A stretch of DNA of 64,000 bases, taken from an uncultured Sterolibacteriaceae bacterium (GTDB lineage: Bacteria; Pseudomonadota; Gammaproteobacteria; Burkholderiales; Rhodocyclaceae). Under the pieces are notes generated by a model. That model saw nothing but the letters and a program-made list of their open reading frames with translations. It had not been told where the DNA came from and made no database searches. The stretch covers positions 1-64,000 of the forward strand of contig CALARK010000016.1 of NCBI GenBank assembly GCA_937888595.1. The letters are read 5' to 3'. Shown one piece after another: positions 33,700 through 46,614 of the stretch (position 1 is its first letter; the number at the start of each line of letters is the position of its first letter). Position numbers and translations under genes: made by a program.

Positions 33700-35568
33700 T
33701 CAGGCGTTGCCGGTCAGTTGCGCATAGAGCAGCGGCAGGCGGTCGGGCAGGTCTTCCGGCTTGCGGACGATGGTGTAGCCGGCCGGGCCGAACAGGTGCG
33801 GCAGGTAGCCGGCGCCCTCGCGGTCGATGGTGACGCAGAAAGGCTTGATGCCGGCCTCGCGCGCCTCGATCAGCGCCATGCGCGTGTCCTCGATGCCGTA
33901 GCGGCCTTCGTAGAGGTCGATGTCGTGCGGCTTGCCGTCGGAGAGAATGATCATCAGGCGGCGATTGGCCGGCACCATTTCGAGCAGCTGGATCGACCGC
34001 CGCACGGCGGCGCCGATGCGCGTGTAGTAACCCGGCTTGAGCGCGGCGATGCGGCCGCGCGCGACGGCGTCGAGCGGCCGGTCGAAGGGCTTGATCTCGT
34101 GGAAGCGCACGAAGTTGCGCTTCAGCGACGAGAAGCCGTAGAAGCCGAACTGGTCGCCGGTGGCGGACAGGGCCTCGCCGAACAGCATCAGGCTGTCGCG
34201 GATGACGTCGATGACGCGCTGCTCGTCGTTGGCGTGGGCGTCGGTGGACAGCGACAGGTCGGCCAGCACCAGGCAGGCGAGATCGCGTTCGGTCGGCCGG
34301 TGGTTGAGGTAGGCGCCGGCGCCGGAAAAATGCCAGCCGGCCAGCCGGTCGGCATAAATGCGCACGCAGGCATCGACATCGATCTCGGTGCCTTCGGGCT
34401 GCGCCTTCTGCCAGCGGCGCACCGGCGCGAGCGCGGCGAACTGGTTCTTTAGCTTGCGTGCGTGCCGGCGCAGGCGTTCGGGCAGCGGCTGCGGCTCGGC
34501 CTCGCGCGCCACCATGGTCTGCAGGCGGCAGAAGTCGGGCTTCATGACGCGGCGCTTCCAGTCCCACTCGGGCAGCGGGATGCCCGGCCCGACGAGCAGG
34601 TCGTCGGCCGCCGCCGAGGGCAGGTCGAGGTCGAAGCGCACCTTCGATGCGACACGCTGCTCGCCGTCGGCGACGGTGAGCTGGTCGAGCGATTCGGCCG
34701 CTCGGCCGGCGTCGGGGTTCTCGTCCTCATCGAGGGCGCGATTGACGCGCAGGTATTCCGCCCAGGAAAAGATGCTCTCGGCGCGCCACATCAGGATCAT
34801 CGGCGACTCGTTCTCGGGCAACTCGTCGCGGTTGGCCTGGTAGCGCTTGTTCTCGGCCTGCTGCTCCTTGGGTTGCTCGTTGTCCTCGGCTTCGCCGGGC
34901 TGCGGATCCTTCTTGCGCGGCGCGGCGACCGAAGGCGGCGCAGGGTAAAGCCACAGCGGTACCGGCTGCAGCGGCTTCGCCTTGTGTCGCGTCAGCGGCG
35001 GCAGTTCCGTGACGGTGCCGGGTTCGACGAGCGCCTGCCGCACCGCCCGCTCCTGCGCGGCCTCGTCCTCGGGCAGTTTTTCCGGCGCGATGCGCTCGGC
35101 GAGCAGCGCATCGACGAGGCGGCGATAGCGCGGCATCAGTCCGGGATAGCGCTGCAGCGTCACCCAGGCGGCGAACTGGTTGCGCACGATCCACTCACCG
35201 GCGTATTTCCCGGCCAGCGCCGGCCCGGCACTGCCGGCGACCGCGGCCAGCCAGATGTACAGATCCCGATTGAAAGTCGGCGCCGGGAAGACGGCGATGC
35301 GCGGCGGCAGGCGCAGGGTTTCCATGTCCAGCGCGGCATGCGCGGTACGTTCATGCACGCCGGCGATGCGTTCGAGCAGCCGGCGGCGGGCGCCATGGGT
35401 CGTGTCGGCGGCAGCGGCGACGCGCAGGCCGGCATCGCCGCCCAGCGCCCGGAACAGCACGCCGATCGTCTTTTCGATGTCCTTGAGGTGGACCGCCGCC
35501 TCGGGATGGTCGCGCCGCGCGGTCTGGGTGATCCAGCGATCCCAGATGCCGCCGATCCACTCCTCCAT
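33700..35568 (-). CDS. norD: NorD, von Willebrand-A domain protein for NO reductase assembly
   Basis: A 622-residue protein whose C-terminal third is a vWA domain with the MIDAS motif DLSLSTD (near residue 430), followed by RLMIILSDGKPHD. The first part is helical and charged. NorD works with the MoxR-type ATPase NorQ to activate NO reductase, probably inserting the non-haem iron. It lies between a small membrane gene and nnrS. A degenerate repeat copy encodes AVFPAPTF near residue 95. Confidence 0.9.
   Translation of the reverse strand: MEEWIGGIWDRWITQTARRDHPEAAVHLKDIEKTIGVLFRALGGDAGLRVAAAADTTHGARRRLLERIAGVHERTAHAALDMETLRLPPRIAVFPAPTFNRDLYIWLAAVAGSAGPALAGKYAGEWIVRNQFAAWVTLQRYPGLMPRYRRLVDALLAERIAPEKLPEDEAAQERAVRQALVEPGTVTELPPLTRHKAKPLQPVPLWLYPAPPSVAAPRKKDPQPGEAEDNEQPKEQQAENKRYQANRDELPENESPMILMWRAESIFSWAEYLRVNRALDEDENPDAGRAAESLDQLTVADGEQRVASKVRFDLDLPSAAADDLLVGPGIPLPEWDWKRRVMKPDFCRLQTMVAREAEPQPLPERLRRHARKLKNQFAALAPVRRWQKAQPEGTEIDVDACVRIYADRLAGWHFSGAGAYLNHRPTERDLACLVLADLSLSTDAHANDEQRVIDVIRDSLMLFGEALSATGDQFGFYGFSSLKRNFVRFHEIKPFDRPLDAVARGRIAALKPGYYTRIGAAVRRSIQLLEMVPANRRLMIILSDGKPHDIDLYEGRYGIEDTRMALIEAREAGIKPFCVTIDREGAGYLPHLFGPAGYTIVRKPEDLPDRLPLLYAQLTGNA
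35272..35295 (-). repeat. 24-bp interspersed repeat, copy 12 (degenerate)
   Basis: In norD in the sense orientation with several mismatches in the upstream half. The encoded AVFPAPTF still matches the recurrent peptide. Confidence 0.6.
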
Positions 35569-36012
35569 TCAGAGGCCCTCGCAGCGGGGGCCGATCCAGG
35601 GATAGACCCAGGGCTTGCCGGCCATCGCCTTCGCCAGGCCGAGCATGCCGAGCAGGATCAGCGTCGAATGCACGCAGGTGAAGTACATGATGACGGCCAC
35701 CCAGGTCCATTCCCAGTCCCAGCCGAGCCAGAGGAACAGCAGGGCGTTGGCGACGATGATCAGTCCGCCGCCCCACAGGCTGACGAAAAAGGTCTGGTCG
35801 AGGTGGCAGCGGGCCAGCGGCGGGGCATCCTTCCGGCGCGTCAGCCAGAGCCAGGCGATGGCGAGGAAGGCCAGCCCCGGGGCGAGCATCAGGTTGACGA
35901 GGTAGAGCGTCTCGGCAGCCACGGCGAGTTCCTGACCGGGAACGGCTTCGCCGCCGTCGTCGTCCCGATCGTCGGCATCCTCGATCTCGTCGGTGTCCGG
36001 AAGCAGCCTCAT
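35569..36012 (-). CDS. Small membrane protein of the nor cluster
   Basis: A 147-residue protein. An acidic N-terminus (DTDEIEDADDRDDDGG) precedes three transmembrane helices, with CHLDQTFFVSLWGG between the first two. It overlaps norQ by 4 bp and is adjacent to norD. I do not recognise a named family. Its place in the operon suggests an NO reductase assembly role. Confidence 0.75.
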   Translation of the reverse strand: MRLLPDTDEIEDADDRDDDGGEAVPGQELAVAAETLYLVNLMLAPGLAFLAIAWLWLTRRKDAPPLARCHLDQTFFVSLWGGGLIIVANALLFLWLGWDWEWTWVAVIMYFTCVHSTLILLGMLGLAKAMAGKPWVYPWIGPRCEGL

Positions 36013-36803
36013 CGGCCGAAGGTGGCGAGTACCACTTCGTCGAGCGCGGCCGCGACCTCAAGGTCGTCGGTGAGCGCCTCGACCAGAGAAGCGCGGCAGG
36101 CTTCGACGGTATCCATGCCATCGCGGATCAGGATCGCGGCATAGACAAGCAGGCGCGTGCTGGCGACTTCTTCCAGGTCGACATCCTTCAATGCGCGCAG
36201 GCTGCGGCCGATACTCACGAGGCGCTTCGCGGTCATTTCGTCGCAGCCGGTCTCGCCGATCAGGACCGCTTCCTCGCGCGCGGCATCGGGAAAATCGAAG
36301 CGCAGCGCGAGGAAGCGCTGGCGCGTCGAGGGCTTCATGCCCTTGAGGAAGTTCTGGTAGCCCGGGTTGTAGCTGACAACGAGCATGAAGTTGTCCGGCG
36401 CGTGCAACACCTCGCCGGTGCGGTCGATCGGCAGGACACGGCGATGGTCGGCCAGCGGGTGGATCACCACGGTGGTGTCCTTGCGCGCCTCGACCACTTC
36501 GTCGAGGTAGCAGATGCCGCCTTCGCGCACCGCGCGCGTCAGCGGGCCGTCGGACCAGTAGGTGGCGCCATCGCCGATCAGGTGGCGGCCGACGAGGTCG
36601 GCGGCCGTCAGGTCGTCGTGGCAGGCCACGGTATAGAGCGGCAGGTTGAGCTTCGCGGCCATGTAGGCGACGAAGCGCGTCTTGCCGACGCCGGTCGGCC
36701 CCTTGATCAGCACCGGCAGGTGGTTGCGGTGCGCGTGCTCGAAGAGGTCGATTTCGTTGCCGGCGGGTTCGTAGAAGGGAAGATCGTTTTGCTGGGCAGT
36801 CAT
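36009..36803 (-). CDS. norQ: NorQ, MoxR-type AAA+ ATPase
   Basis: A 264-residue ATPase. Walker A is GPTGVGKT (about 35-42), Walker B is GICYLDEV, and the arginine-finger region SYNPGYQNFLKGMKPSTRQRF is present. NorQ/CbbQ ATPases remodel a partner with NorD. It overlaps norF by 4 bp and the small membrane protein gene by 4 bp. Confidence 0.93.
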   Translation of the reverse strand: MTAQQNDLPFYEPAGNEIDLFEHAHRNHLPVLIKGPTGVGKTRFVAYMAAKLNLPLYTVACHDDLTAADLVGRHLIGDGATYWSDGPLTRAVREGGICYLDEVVEARKDTTVVIHPLADHRRVLPIDRTGEVLHAPDNFMLVVSYNPGYQNFLKGMKPSTRQRFLALRFDFPDAAREEAVLIGETGCDEMTAKRLVSIGRSLRALKDVDLEEVASTRLLVYAAILIRDGMDTVEACRASLVEALTDDLEVAAALDEVVLATFGR

Positions 36804-37060
36804 TTCAGTCCGAGCCAGTAGGCGAGCAGGATGATGGCGAGCGTCAGGAGCAGCCAGCCTAGCACGACGGCGCGCCAGAAAAAACGCACACGGCGCAGGG
36901 CCATGAAATCGTAGATGATCAGCCAGCCCTTGACGGCCGAAATCATCAGGACGGCGACCACCATCGCGACGCTCAGGTGGCCGGTCTTGCCGATGAACCA
37001 GGTCAGCACGGTCGCGACCATCAGCGCGATCCAGATGACGTTGAGAAAATGCACGCTCAT
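36800..37060 (-). CDS. norF: NorF, small membrane protein of the nor cluster
   Basis: An 86-residue protein with three hydrophobic helices, including MISAVKGWLIIYDFMALRRV, typical of NorF / subunit IV-like proteins. It follows norE by 4 bp and overlaps norQ. It is similar in plan to the protein at 24214-24492. Confidence 0.82.
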   Translation of the reverse strand: MSVHFLNVIWIALMVATVLTWFIGKTGHLSVAMVVAVLMISAVKGWLIIYDFMALRRVRFFWRAVVLGWLLLTLAIILLAYWLGLK

Positions 37061-37064
37061 GCGA

Positions 37065-37673
37065 TCACCTCATCACATAGACCAGCGGGAACAGGATGAT
37101 CCACACCAGGTCGACCATGTGCCAGTAGCTGGCGCCCGTCTCCAGGCCGTGGTGGTCCTGCGCCGAGTAGCCGCCCGCCATGGCCTTTTTCCAGACGAAG
37201 AACAGGATCGCCATCCCGAGCACCACGTGCATGGCATGGAACATGGTGAGCGAGATGTAGAAGGTGTAGAAGAGATTGGTGTCGAGGTTGATGCCGGCCG
37301 AGAACTTGGCGCCGTACTCGAAATACTTGACGATCAGGAAGCCGACGCCGGTCCCGATCGCCGCCAGCAGCCAGTGGGCGCTCTGCCGGCACAGGTTGCG
37401 CTTGATCGCGGCGACGGCGCGGGCCACGCACCAGCTGCCGGTGATCAGCAGCAGGGTATTGATCATGCCGGCATCGACATCGAGTGTGCGCTGCATTTCG
37501 TCGAAGAGTTCGAGATGCTTGAGCCGTGTAAACGCGTAGACGGCGAACAGGACGAAGAAGGCAGACAACTCGGCGAGGATGAAGACCCAGATGGCGAGAT
37601 CGCCGGGCGGATAGCGATGCAGCTTGTGTCCGTCATCCGGACGATGGGGCGAGGAATGGGGGTGCGCAGTCAT
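37065..37673 (-). CDS. norE: NorE, cytochrome c oxidase subunit III-like protein
   Basis: A 202-residue protein with five helices and the family sequences GDLAIWVFILAELSAFF, LFYTFYISLTMFHAMHVVLG and the C-terminal GASYWHMVDLVWIILFPLVYVMR. First gene of the nor accessory operon. NorE improves NO reductase function in Paracoccus. A paralogue with its own promoter is at 23603. Confidence 0.88.
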   Translation of the reverse strand: MTAHPHSSPHRPDDGHKLHRYPPGDLAIWVFILAELSAFFVLFAVYAFTRLKHLELFDEMQRTLDVDAGMINTLLLITGSWCVARAVAAIKRNLCRQSAHWLLAAIGTGVGFLIVKYFEYGAKFSAGINLDTNLFYTFYISLTMFHAMHVVLGMAILFFVWKKAMAGGYSAQDHHGLETGASYWHMVDLVWIILFPLVYVMR

Positions 37674-37738
37674 GGCGGATCGTGAGGGCCTCCGGGGAGC
37701 GTGCGTCGAATATTAGTGACGGACGATGTTCCCCCGCC

Positions 37739-37752
37739 TTGACATGGAACAA
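37739..37752 (-). promoter_or_regulatory. Possible FNR/DNR-type box of the nor operon
   Basis: On the minus strand TTGTTCCATGTCAA, a weak match to TTGAT-N4-ATCAA. A TAATAT at 37710-37715 (minus) is spaced to give +1 near 37703, 42.5 bp from the box centre, leaving a leader of about 30 nt before norE. The spacing supports it more than the sequence does. Confidence 0.45.
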
Positions 37753-37770
37753 GCACTGCCCGGTATCGGC

Positions 37771-37794
37771 AAAAGTCGGCGCCGGCGAGACGGC
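37771..37794 (-). repeat. 24-bp interspersed repeat, copy 13 (1 mismatch, intergenic)
   Basis: About 30 bp after the stop of the STAS gene and in its sense, between that gene and norE. One mismatch in the upstream half. Confidence 0.85.
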
Positions 37795-37824
37795 GCCCGC
37801 GGAGGAAACGAAGGTGCGGGGCGG

Positions 37825-38130
37825 TCAGGAGACCTTGAACAGGCGGTCGAACTGGGCCGTATCGATCACTTCGCGCACCCGTCCGCCCGCATTCACGAGC
37901 GCGATGGTCTTGTCGAATTTGCGCGCCCTGTCCCGCATCATCAGCAGCATGCCGAGCGCGGAGCTGTCGATATAGTCCAGGCCACCCATGTCGATGCGGA
38001 TTTCCCCCGTCGGGGCCTGCGCCACGCACTCCTCGGCCGCCGTCATGAACTGGGTGCGCGTGGTGTAGTCGAAGCGACCGGCCAGGCGGACCACGCCCGT
38101 ACCCGCTGTTGCCGAAAAATCAATCTGCAT
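37825..38130 (-). CDS. STAS-domain anti-sigma factor antagonist-like protein
   Basis: A 101-residue STAS protein. The conserved DSSALG (near residue 56-61) contains the serine that is phosphorylated in SpoIIAA-type antagonists, after GEIRIDMGGLDYI. No anti-sigma kinase or sigma factor gene is nearby, so its partner is elsewhere. It is a single gene, 79 bp downstream of fur on the same strand. Confidence 0.85.
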   Translation of the reverse strand: MQIDFSATAGTGVVRLAGRFDYTTRTQFMTAAEECVAQAPTGEIRIDMGGLDYIDSSALGMLLMMRDRARKFDKTIALVNAGGRVREVIDTAQFDRLFKVS

Positions 38131-38208
38131 GATGACGGCCTTCCCTTTCGCTGATGCATCGAAGCGAGCGCATCGTATCCGAAATCAGTCCATCTGCATA
38201 CACGGGCG

Positions 38209-38646
38209 TCATTCCTGCTTCGCGGGACGATGTGGACAATCCTTCTTGACGCAGTCGGCGTACAGGTACAGCGCATGCTCGACCACGGTGAATCCCCGTT
38301 CCTTCGCCACCTTCGACTGGCGCCGCTCGATTTCAGGATCGGCGAACTCTTCGACGCGACCGCACTGCAGGCACACCAGATGATCGTGATGCTGGCCATC
38401 GTTCAGTTCGAACACCGCCTTGCCAGATTCGAAGTGGTGGCGCTCGAGCAGGCCGGCCTGTTCGAACTGGGTCAGTACGCGATAGACCGTCGCCAGCCCG
38501 ATATCGATGTTCTCGGCCAGCAGTTGCCGATAGACGTCCTCGGCACTCAGATGGCGCGTCGCCGACCGGCGGAACAGGTCGAGGATGGTCATCCGCGGCA
38601 CGGTGACCTTGAGGCCGATGCTCTTGAGTTCTGCGGGGTCGGTCAT
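38209..38646 (-). CDS. fur: Ferric uptake regulator Fur
   Basis: A 145-residue Fur protein. It has the winged-helix core GLKVTVPRMTILDLF, the signature HLSAEDVYRQLLAENIDIGLATVYRVL, the HHDHLVCLQCG metal-site motif and C-terminal DCVKKDCPHRP. Start at 38646 gives the usual Fur N-terminus (MTDPAELKSIGLKVT). Divergent from bamE, the conserved fur-omlA/bamE arrangement of betaproteobacteria. Confidence 0.95.
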   Translation of the reverse strand: MTDPAELKSIGLKVTVPRMTILDLFRRSATRHLSAEDVYRQLLAENIDIGLATVYRVLTQFEQAGLLERHHFESGKAVFELNDGQHHDHLVCLQCGRVEEFADPEIERRQSKVAKERGFTVVEHALYLYADCVKKDCPHRPAKQE

Positions 38647-38745
38647 GCGTATCGGGCGTTTGACGGGAAAAGGAACAGCGGGGCATATGATATAGTTTTT
38701 GCCCGCATCCATGCGCTTTTAGCCACCTACCGCACCGTTCCCGAC

Positions 38746-39156
38746 ATGCTGTCGCGCCTTCTGCTTCCCAGCCTGGTTTTCCTCGCCGCCTGTTCCGGTT
38801 CGCCGGAGGTGACGTCCTATCTCTCGCCTTACCGGATCGACGTCCGGCAGGGCAATTACGTCACCCAGGAAATGGTCGCGCGCCTGAAGCCCGGCATGAG
38901 CAAGGACCAGGTGCGGTTCGCCCTCGGCACCCCGCTGGTGACCGACCTCTTCCATGCCGACCGCTGGGACTACATCTACCGTTTCAAGCCGGGACGCGGC
39001 GAACTCCAGTCACGCCGGCTCGTCGTCCATTTCGAGAACGACAAGCTGGTGCGCGTCGGCGGCGATGTCGTCGCGGCGACGCCGGAAAGCGCCGCACCGC
39101 CGGATGCGCCCGCTTCGCGCGTCATCGACGTGCCGACCGAACCCAAGAAGGATTGA
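38746..39156 (+). CDS. bamE: Outer-membrane assembly lipoprotein BamE (OmlA)
   Basis: A 136-residue lipoprotein with lipobox LAAC (Cys 16) and the SmpA/OmlA domain (YRIDVRQGNYVTQEMVARLKPGMSKDQVRFALGTPLV). It is a small subunit of the BAM outer-membrane protein insertion complex. The start at 38746 places the signal peptide at the N-terminus. dapB follows 2 bp later. Confidence 0.93.
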   Translation: MLSRLLLPSLVFLAACSGSPEVTSYLSPYRIDVRQGNYVTQEMVARLKPGMSKDQVRFALGTPLVTDLFHADRWDYIYRFKPGRGELQSRRLVVHFENDKLVRVGGDVVAATPESAAPPDAPASRVIDVPTEPKKD

Positions 39157-39158
39157 CG

Positions 39159-39899
39159 ATGCAGAAGATTCGCTACGCGATCGCCGGCGCGCGCGGTCGC
39201 ATGGGCCGCATGCTGATCGAGGCCGTGGAGGCTGCTGAGGACGCCGAACTGGCCGCCGCCTTCGACATCGACAACGATGCCGAGGCCGCCATCGCCAGCG
39301 CCGACTGCCTGATCGACTTCACCCGCCCCGAAGGCACGCTCGCCCACCTCGACATCTGCCGCCGCCACCGCGTGCATGCGGTGATCGGCACCACCGGCTT
39401 CACTGCCGAACAGAAACAGCAGATCGAAGCTGCGGCACGCGACATCCCGATTGTCTTCGCGCCCAACATGGCCGTCGGCGTCAATGCCGTCTTCAAGCTG
39501 CTCGACGTCGCCGCGCGCATCCTCAACGAAGGCTACGATGTCGAAGTCATCGAGGCACACCACCGCATGAAGGTCGATGCGCCCTCCGGCACCGCGCTAC
39601 GCATGGGCGAAGTCGTCGCCGCCGCACTGGGCCGCGACCTGTCCGAATGCGCGATCTATGGCCGCGAAGGCCATACCGGTGAGCGTCCGGCCACGCAAAT
39701 CGGTTTTTCCACGATCCGCGGCGGCGACATCGTCGGTGACCACACCGTGCTGTTCGCCGGCACCGGTGAGCGCATCGAGATCACCCACAAGTCCGCCAGC
39801 CGCATGTCCTACGCCCTTGGCTCGCTGCGTGCCGCACGCTTCCTGAAGGGGCGGAAGAGCGGCCTGTTCGACATGCAGGACGTGCTCGGCCTGAAATGA
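39159..39899 (+). CDS. dapB: 4-Hydroxy-tetrahydrodipicolinate reductase
   Basis: A 246-residue enzyme with the NAD(P)H-binding GARGRMGRM, FTRPEGTL, TTGFTAEQ, and the active-site motif EAHHRMKVDAPSGTAL, in the lysine/diaminopimelate pathway. I prefer the ATG at 39159 to a TTG 6 bases upstream. It forms an operon with bamE. Confidence 0.95.
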   Translation: MQKIRYAIAGARGRMGRMLIEAVEAAEDAELAAAFDIDNDAEAAIASADCLIDFTRPEGTLAHLDICRRHRVHAVIGTTGFTAEQKQQIEAAARDIPIVFAPNMAVGVNAVFKLLDVAARILNEGYDVEVIEAHHRMKVDAPSGTALRMGEVVAAALGRDLSECAIYGREGHTGERPATQIGFSTIRGGDIVGDHTVLFAGTGERIEITHKSASRMSYALGSLRAARFLKGRKSGLFDMQDVLGLK

Positions 39900-39926
39900 A
39901 CGGGACCGCCTAGGCGCAGCGTCGTC

Positions 39927-39941
39927 CGCCCGAGAGGCGGC
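39927..39941 (+). terminator. Short hairpin after dapB
   Basis: CCGCC pairs with GGCGG around a five-base loop, 27 bp after the dapB stop. There is no T-tract. A TACAAT that could be the carA -10 follows at 39950-39955. Confidence 0.3.
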
Positions 39942-40024
39942 AAATCGGCTACAATGGCGCGGTTTGACCAAGGTACTGGTTTTCCAGACTTGGTGCATTG
40001 CAACAATCGCTCAGGAGCCCGATT

Positions 40025-44386
<4,362 letters not shown>

Positions 44387-44390
<4 letters not shown>

Positions 44391-44863
44391 GCAAGGTTCC
44401 CATCACCCTGCGCGGAGCGGAACTGCTCAAGGCGGAATTGCAGCGACTCAAGACCGTCGAGCGTCCGGCCGTCATCGCCGCCATCGCCGAGGCTCGCTCG
44501 CACGGCGACCTGTCCGAGAACGCCGAGTACGATGCCGCCAAGGAGCGGCAGGGCTTTATCGAGGGCCGCATCGCCGAGGTCGAAGGCAAGCTCGGCAACG
44601 CCCAGATCATCGACCCGCGTGCGCTCGATGCCGACGGCCGCGTCGTCTTCGGCGCCACCGTCGAGCTCGAGGATACGGACGAGGGCCAGACTGTCACCTA
44701 CCAGATCGTCGGCGACGACGAGGCCGACATCAAGCAGAACAAGATCTCGCTCAACTCGCCGGTCGCCCGTGCGCTGATCGGCAAATACGCCGGCGACGTG
44801 GTCGAGGTGCAGACGCCCGGCGGCCGCCGCGAATACGAGATCCTCGACGTCCGTTACGAGTAA
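44387..44863 (+). CDS. greA: Transcription elongation factor GreA
   Basis: A 158-residue protein with the coiled-coil N-terminal domain (GAELLKAELQRLKTVERPAVIAAIAEARSHGDLSENAEYDAAKERQ) carrying the conserved acidic tip residues, and a C-terminal FKBP-like domain (ISLNSPVARALIGKYAGDVVEVQTPGG). It rescues stalled RNA polymerase by stimulating transcript cleavage. Overlaps carB by 4 bp. Confidence 0.97.
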
Positions 44864-44872
44864 GGGGTAGTC

Positions 44873-45751
44873 ATGAGCGAACAGATCCTGCGCATCGGCA
44901 TTCCGAAAGGCAGCCTGCAGGAAACCACGCAGAGCCTGTTCGTGCGCGCCGGCTACAACCTGCGCATCTCGGGCCGCTCCTACTACCCGTCGATCGACGA
45001 CGCCGAGATCCAGTGCATCCTGATCCGCCCGCAGGAAATGGCGCGCTACGTCGCGCAGGGCATACTCGACTGTGCCATCACCGGGCTCGACTGGATCCAG
45101 GAAGTGGGGGCCGATGTCGCCGAACTCGCCGACCTTAAGGCCCCGTGGCCGAACTACGGCACCGTGCGCTGGGTCATGGCCGTCAAGGAAGACTCGCCGT
45201 TCAGGGACGTGAAAGACCTGCAGGGCAAGCGCATCGCCACGGAGGCGGTGGGCATGACGCAACGCTTCCTAGCTGCGCATGGCGTGGAGGCTTCCGTCGA
45301 GTTTTCATGGGGCGCCACTGAAGTCAAGCCGCCGATCCTCGCCGATGCGATCGTCGACGTCTCCGAAACGGGATCCTCGCTGCGCGCGAACAACCTGCGC
45401 GTGATGCACGTGGTGCTCGAAAGCACGCCCCGCCTCATCGCCCACCACGCCTCCCTCGGGGACAGCTGGAAGCGGACCAAGATCGATCGCGTGCTGATGC
45501 TCCTCAACGGCGCGATCGCGGCCGCCACGCGCGTCTTTCTCTCGATGAATGCTCCGAAGAATGCGCTGGACACGATTACGGCCATCCTGCCCGCCCCCGC
45601 CACGCCGACCATCGCCGCGCTGGCCGACCCCGACTGGGTCGACCTCGGCATCGTCGTCGAGGAAAAGCGCGTGCGCGAACTGATCCCCAGACTCTATCAG
45701 GCCGGCGCCCGCGGCATCATCGAACTGCCGATCAACAAGATCGTCGGCTGA
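44873..45751 (+). CDS. hisG: ATP phosphoribosyltransferase, long form
   Basis: A 292-residue enzyme. The catalytic part has RIGIPKGSLQ, the PRPP loop DVSETGSSLRANNLR and a C-terminal regulatory HisG_C domain (PAPATPTIAALADPDWVDLGIVVEE...). It catalyses the first histidine step. It is not beside other his genes. Betaproteobacteria usually use the short, HisZ-dependent HisG, so this may be a second or unusual enzyme. It follows greA by 9 bp. Confidence 0.85.
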   Translation: MSEQILRIGIPKGSLQETTQSLFVRAGYNLRISGRSYYPSIDDAEIQCILIRPQEMARYVAQGILDCAITGLDWIQEVGADVAELADLKAPWPNYGTVRWVMAVKEDSPFRDVKDLQGKRIATEAVGMTQRFLAAHGVEASVEFSWGATEVKPPILADAIVDVSETGSSLRANNLRVMHVVLESTPRLIAHHASLGDSWKRTKIDRVLMLLNGAIAAATRVFLSMNAPKNALDTITAILPAPATPTIAALADPDWVDLGIVVEEKRVRELIPRLYQAGARGIIELPINKIVG

Positions 45752-45755
45752 ACGC

Positions 45756-45779
45756 GCCGTCCTGCCGGCGCCGACTTTT
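45756..45779 (+). repeat. 24-bp interspersed repeat, copy 15 (1 mismatch, intergenic)
   Basis: 4 bp after the hisG stop and in its sense, ending in TTTT. It is the third case of a copy within 8 bp of a stop codon. Confidence 0.88.
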
Positions 45780-45802
45780 CCGTCAGAAATCCCCGCCGCA
45801 CT

Positions 45803-46012
45803 TCAGGCCGTCGTATCGATCACCTTCCCGGTGATCTGACCCTGGGTATTCGGAATCGGGTGGGTGCCCTCTGCATTGCCGTCATCGCGTCGCCCACGCT
45901 TCTGGCGCTCCGACTGCGCCGAGTTGCGGCCGTCAGGATTCACCGATGTCACTGCCGGCTTGGCATGCACCGCCGGGGGCATAACCAGTGCGAGCAAAGC
46001 GCTGTCAGCCAT
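45803..46012 (-). CDS. Small hypothetical protein
   Basis: A 69-residue polar protein rich in Arg, Asn and Gln with no recognised domain. I support it as a gene because a perfect AGGAGG (46018-46023 region, minus strand) lies 6 bp before the ATG at 46012. It lies between hisG and tRNA-Pro and convergent to hisG. A longer reading upstream would run through the tRNA terminator and is unlikely. Confidence 0.55.
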   Translation of the reverse strand: MADSALLALVMPPAVHAKPAVTSVNPDGRNSAQSERQKRGRRDDGNAEGTHPIPNTQGQITGKVIDTTA

Positions 46013-46086
46013 CGCAACCTCCTGAATACCTTTGAGGCTTCTATCGGCCAATGATTCATGGACTTGAGGATCGCCCAGCTGAAATG

Positions 46087-46122
46087 AAAAAGCCGCTAGT
46101 GATTGACTCACTAACGGCTTTT
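46087..46122 (-). terminator. Rho-independent terminator after tRNA-Pro
   Basis: On the minus strand AAAAGCCGTTAGTGA pairs with TCACTAGCGGCTTTTT around a short loop, with a run of T. It begins 8 bp after the end of the tRNA. Confidence 0.85.
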
Positions 46123-46129
46123 GTATTAC

Positions 46130-46207
<78 letters not shown>

Positions 46208-46233
46208 CGAGGCGCGGATTATAGCAGCGTTCT

Positions 46234-46614
46234 TCAGACGCGCAGCAGTTCGATGATGCCGAGCAGTTCGGCACGTAGCGAGATCGGGGATGCAGTCGCC
46301 GCCGGGGCGACGCCTTCCGGTGCCAGCGTAATCGACTTCCCGCCAGGCTCGTCGAGCCGGTTGCGTGCACCGCTGATGGTGAAGCCTTCTTCATAGAGCA
46401 GCTGACGGATGCGGCGTACCAGCAGCACCTCATGGTGCTGATAGTAGCGACGGTTGCCACGTCGCTTCACCGGCCTGAGCTGGGTGAACTCCTGCTCCCA
46501 GTAGCGCAACACATGCGGGCGTACGCCGCACAACTCGCTGACTTCACCGATGGTGAAGTAGCGCTTCGCCGGGATCGGCGGCAGTTCAGTCTTGTCCTGG
46601 CTGGAGGTTGTCAT
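46234..46614 (-). CDS. MerR-family regulator adjacent to ihfA
   Basis: A 126-residue protein with a MerR winged helix (YFTIGEVSELCGVRPHVLRYWEQEFTQLRPVKRRGNRRYY), followed by a C-terminal part rich in small residues. No metal-binding Cys set is present. It overlaps ihfA by 29 bp, so it is probably translated from the ihfA mRNA. The target is unknown. Such a gene is a fixed neighbour of ihfA in betaproteobacteria. Confidence 0.9.
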   Translation of the reverse strand: MTTSSQDKTELPPIPAKRYFTIGEVSELCGVRPHVLRYWEQEFTQLRPVKRRGNRRYYQHHEVLLVRRIRQLLYEEGFTISGARNRLDEPGGKSITLAPEGVAPAATASPISLRAELLGIIELLRV

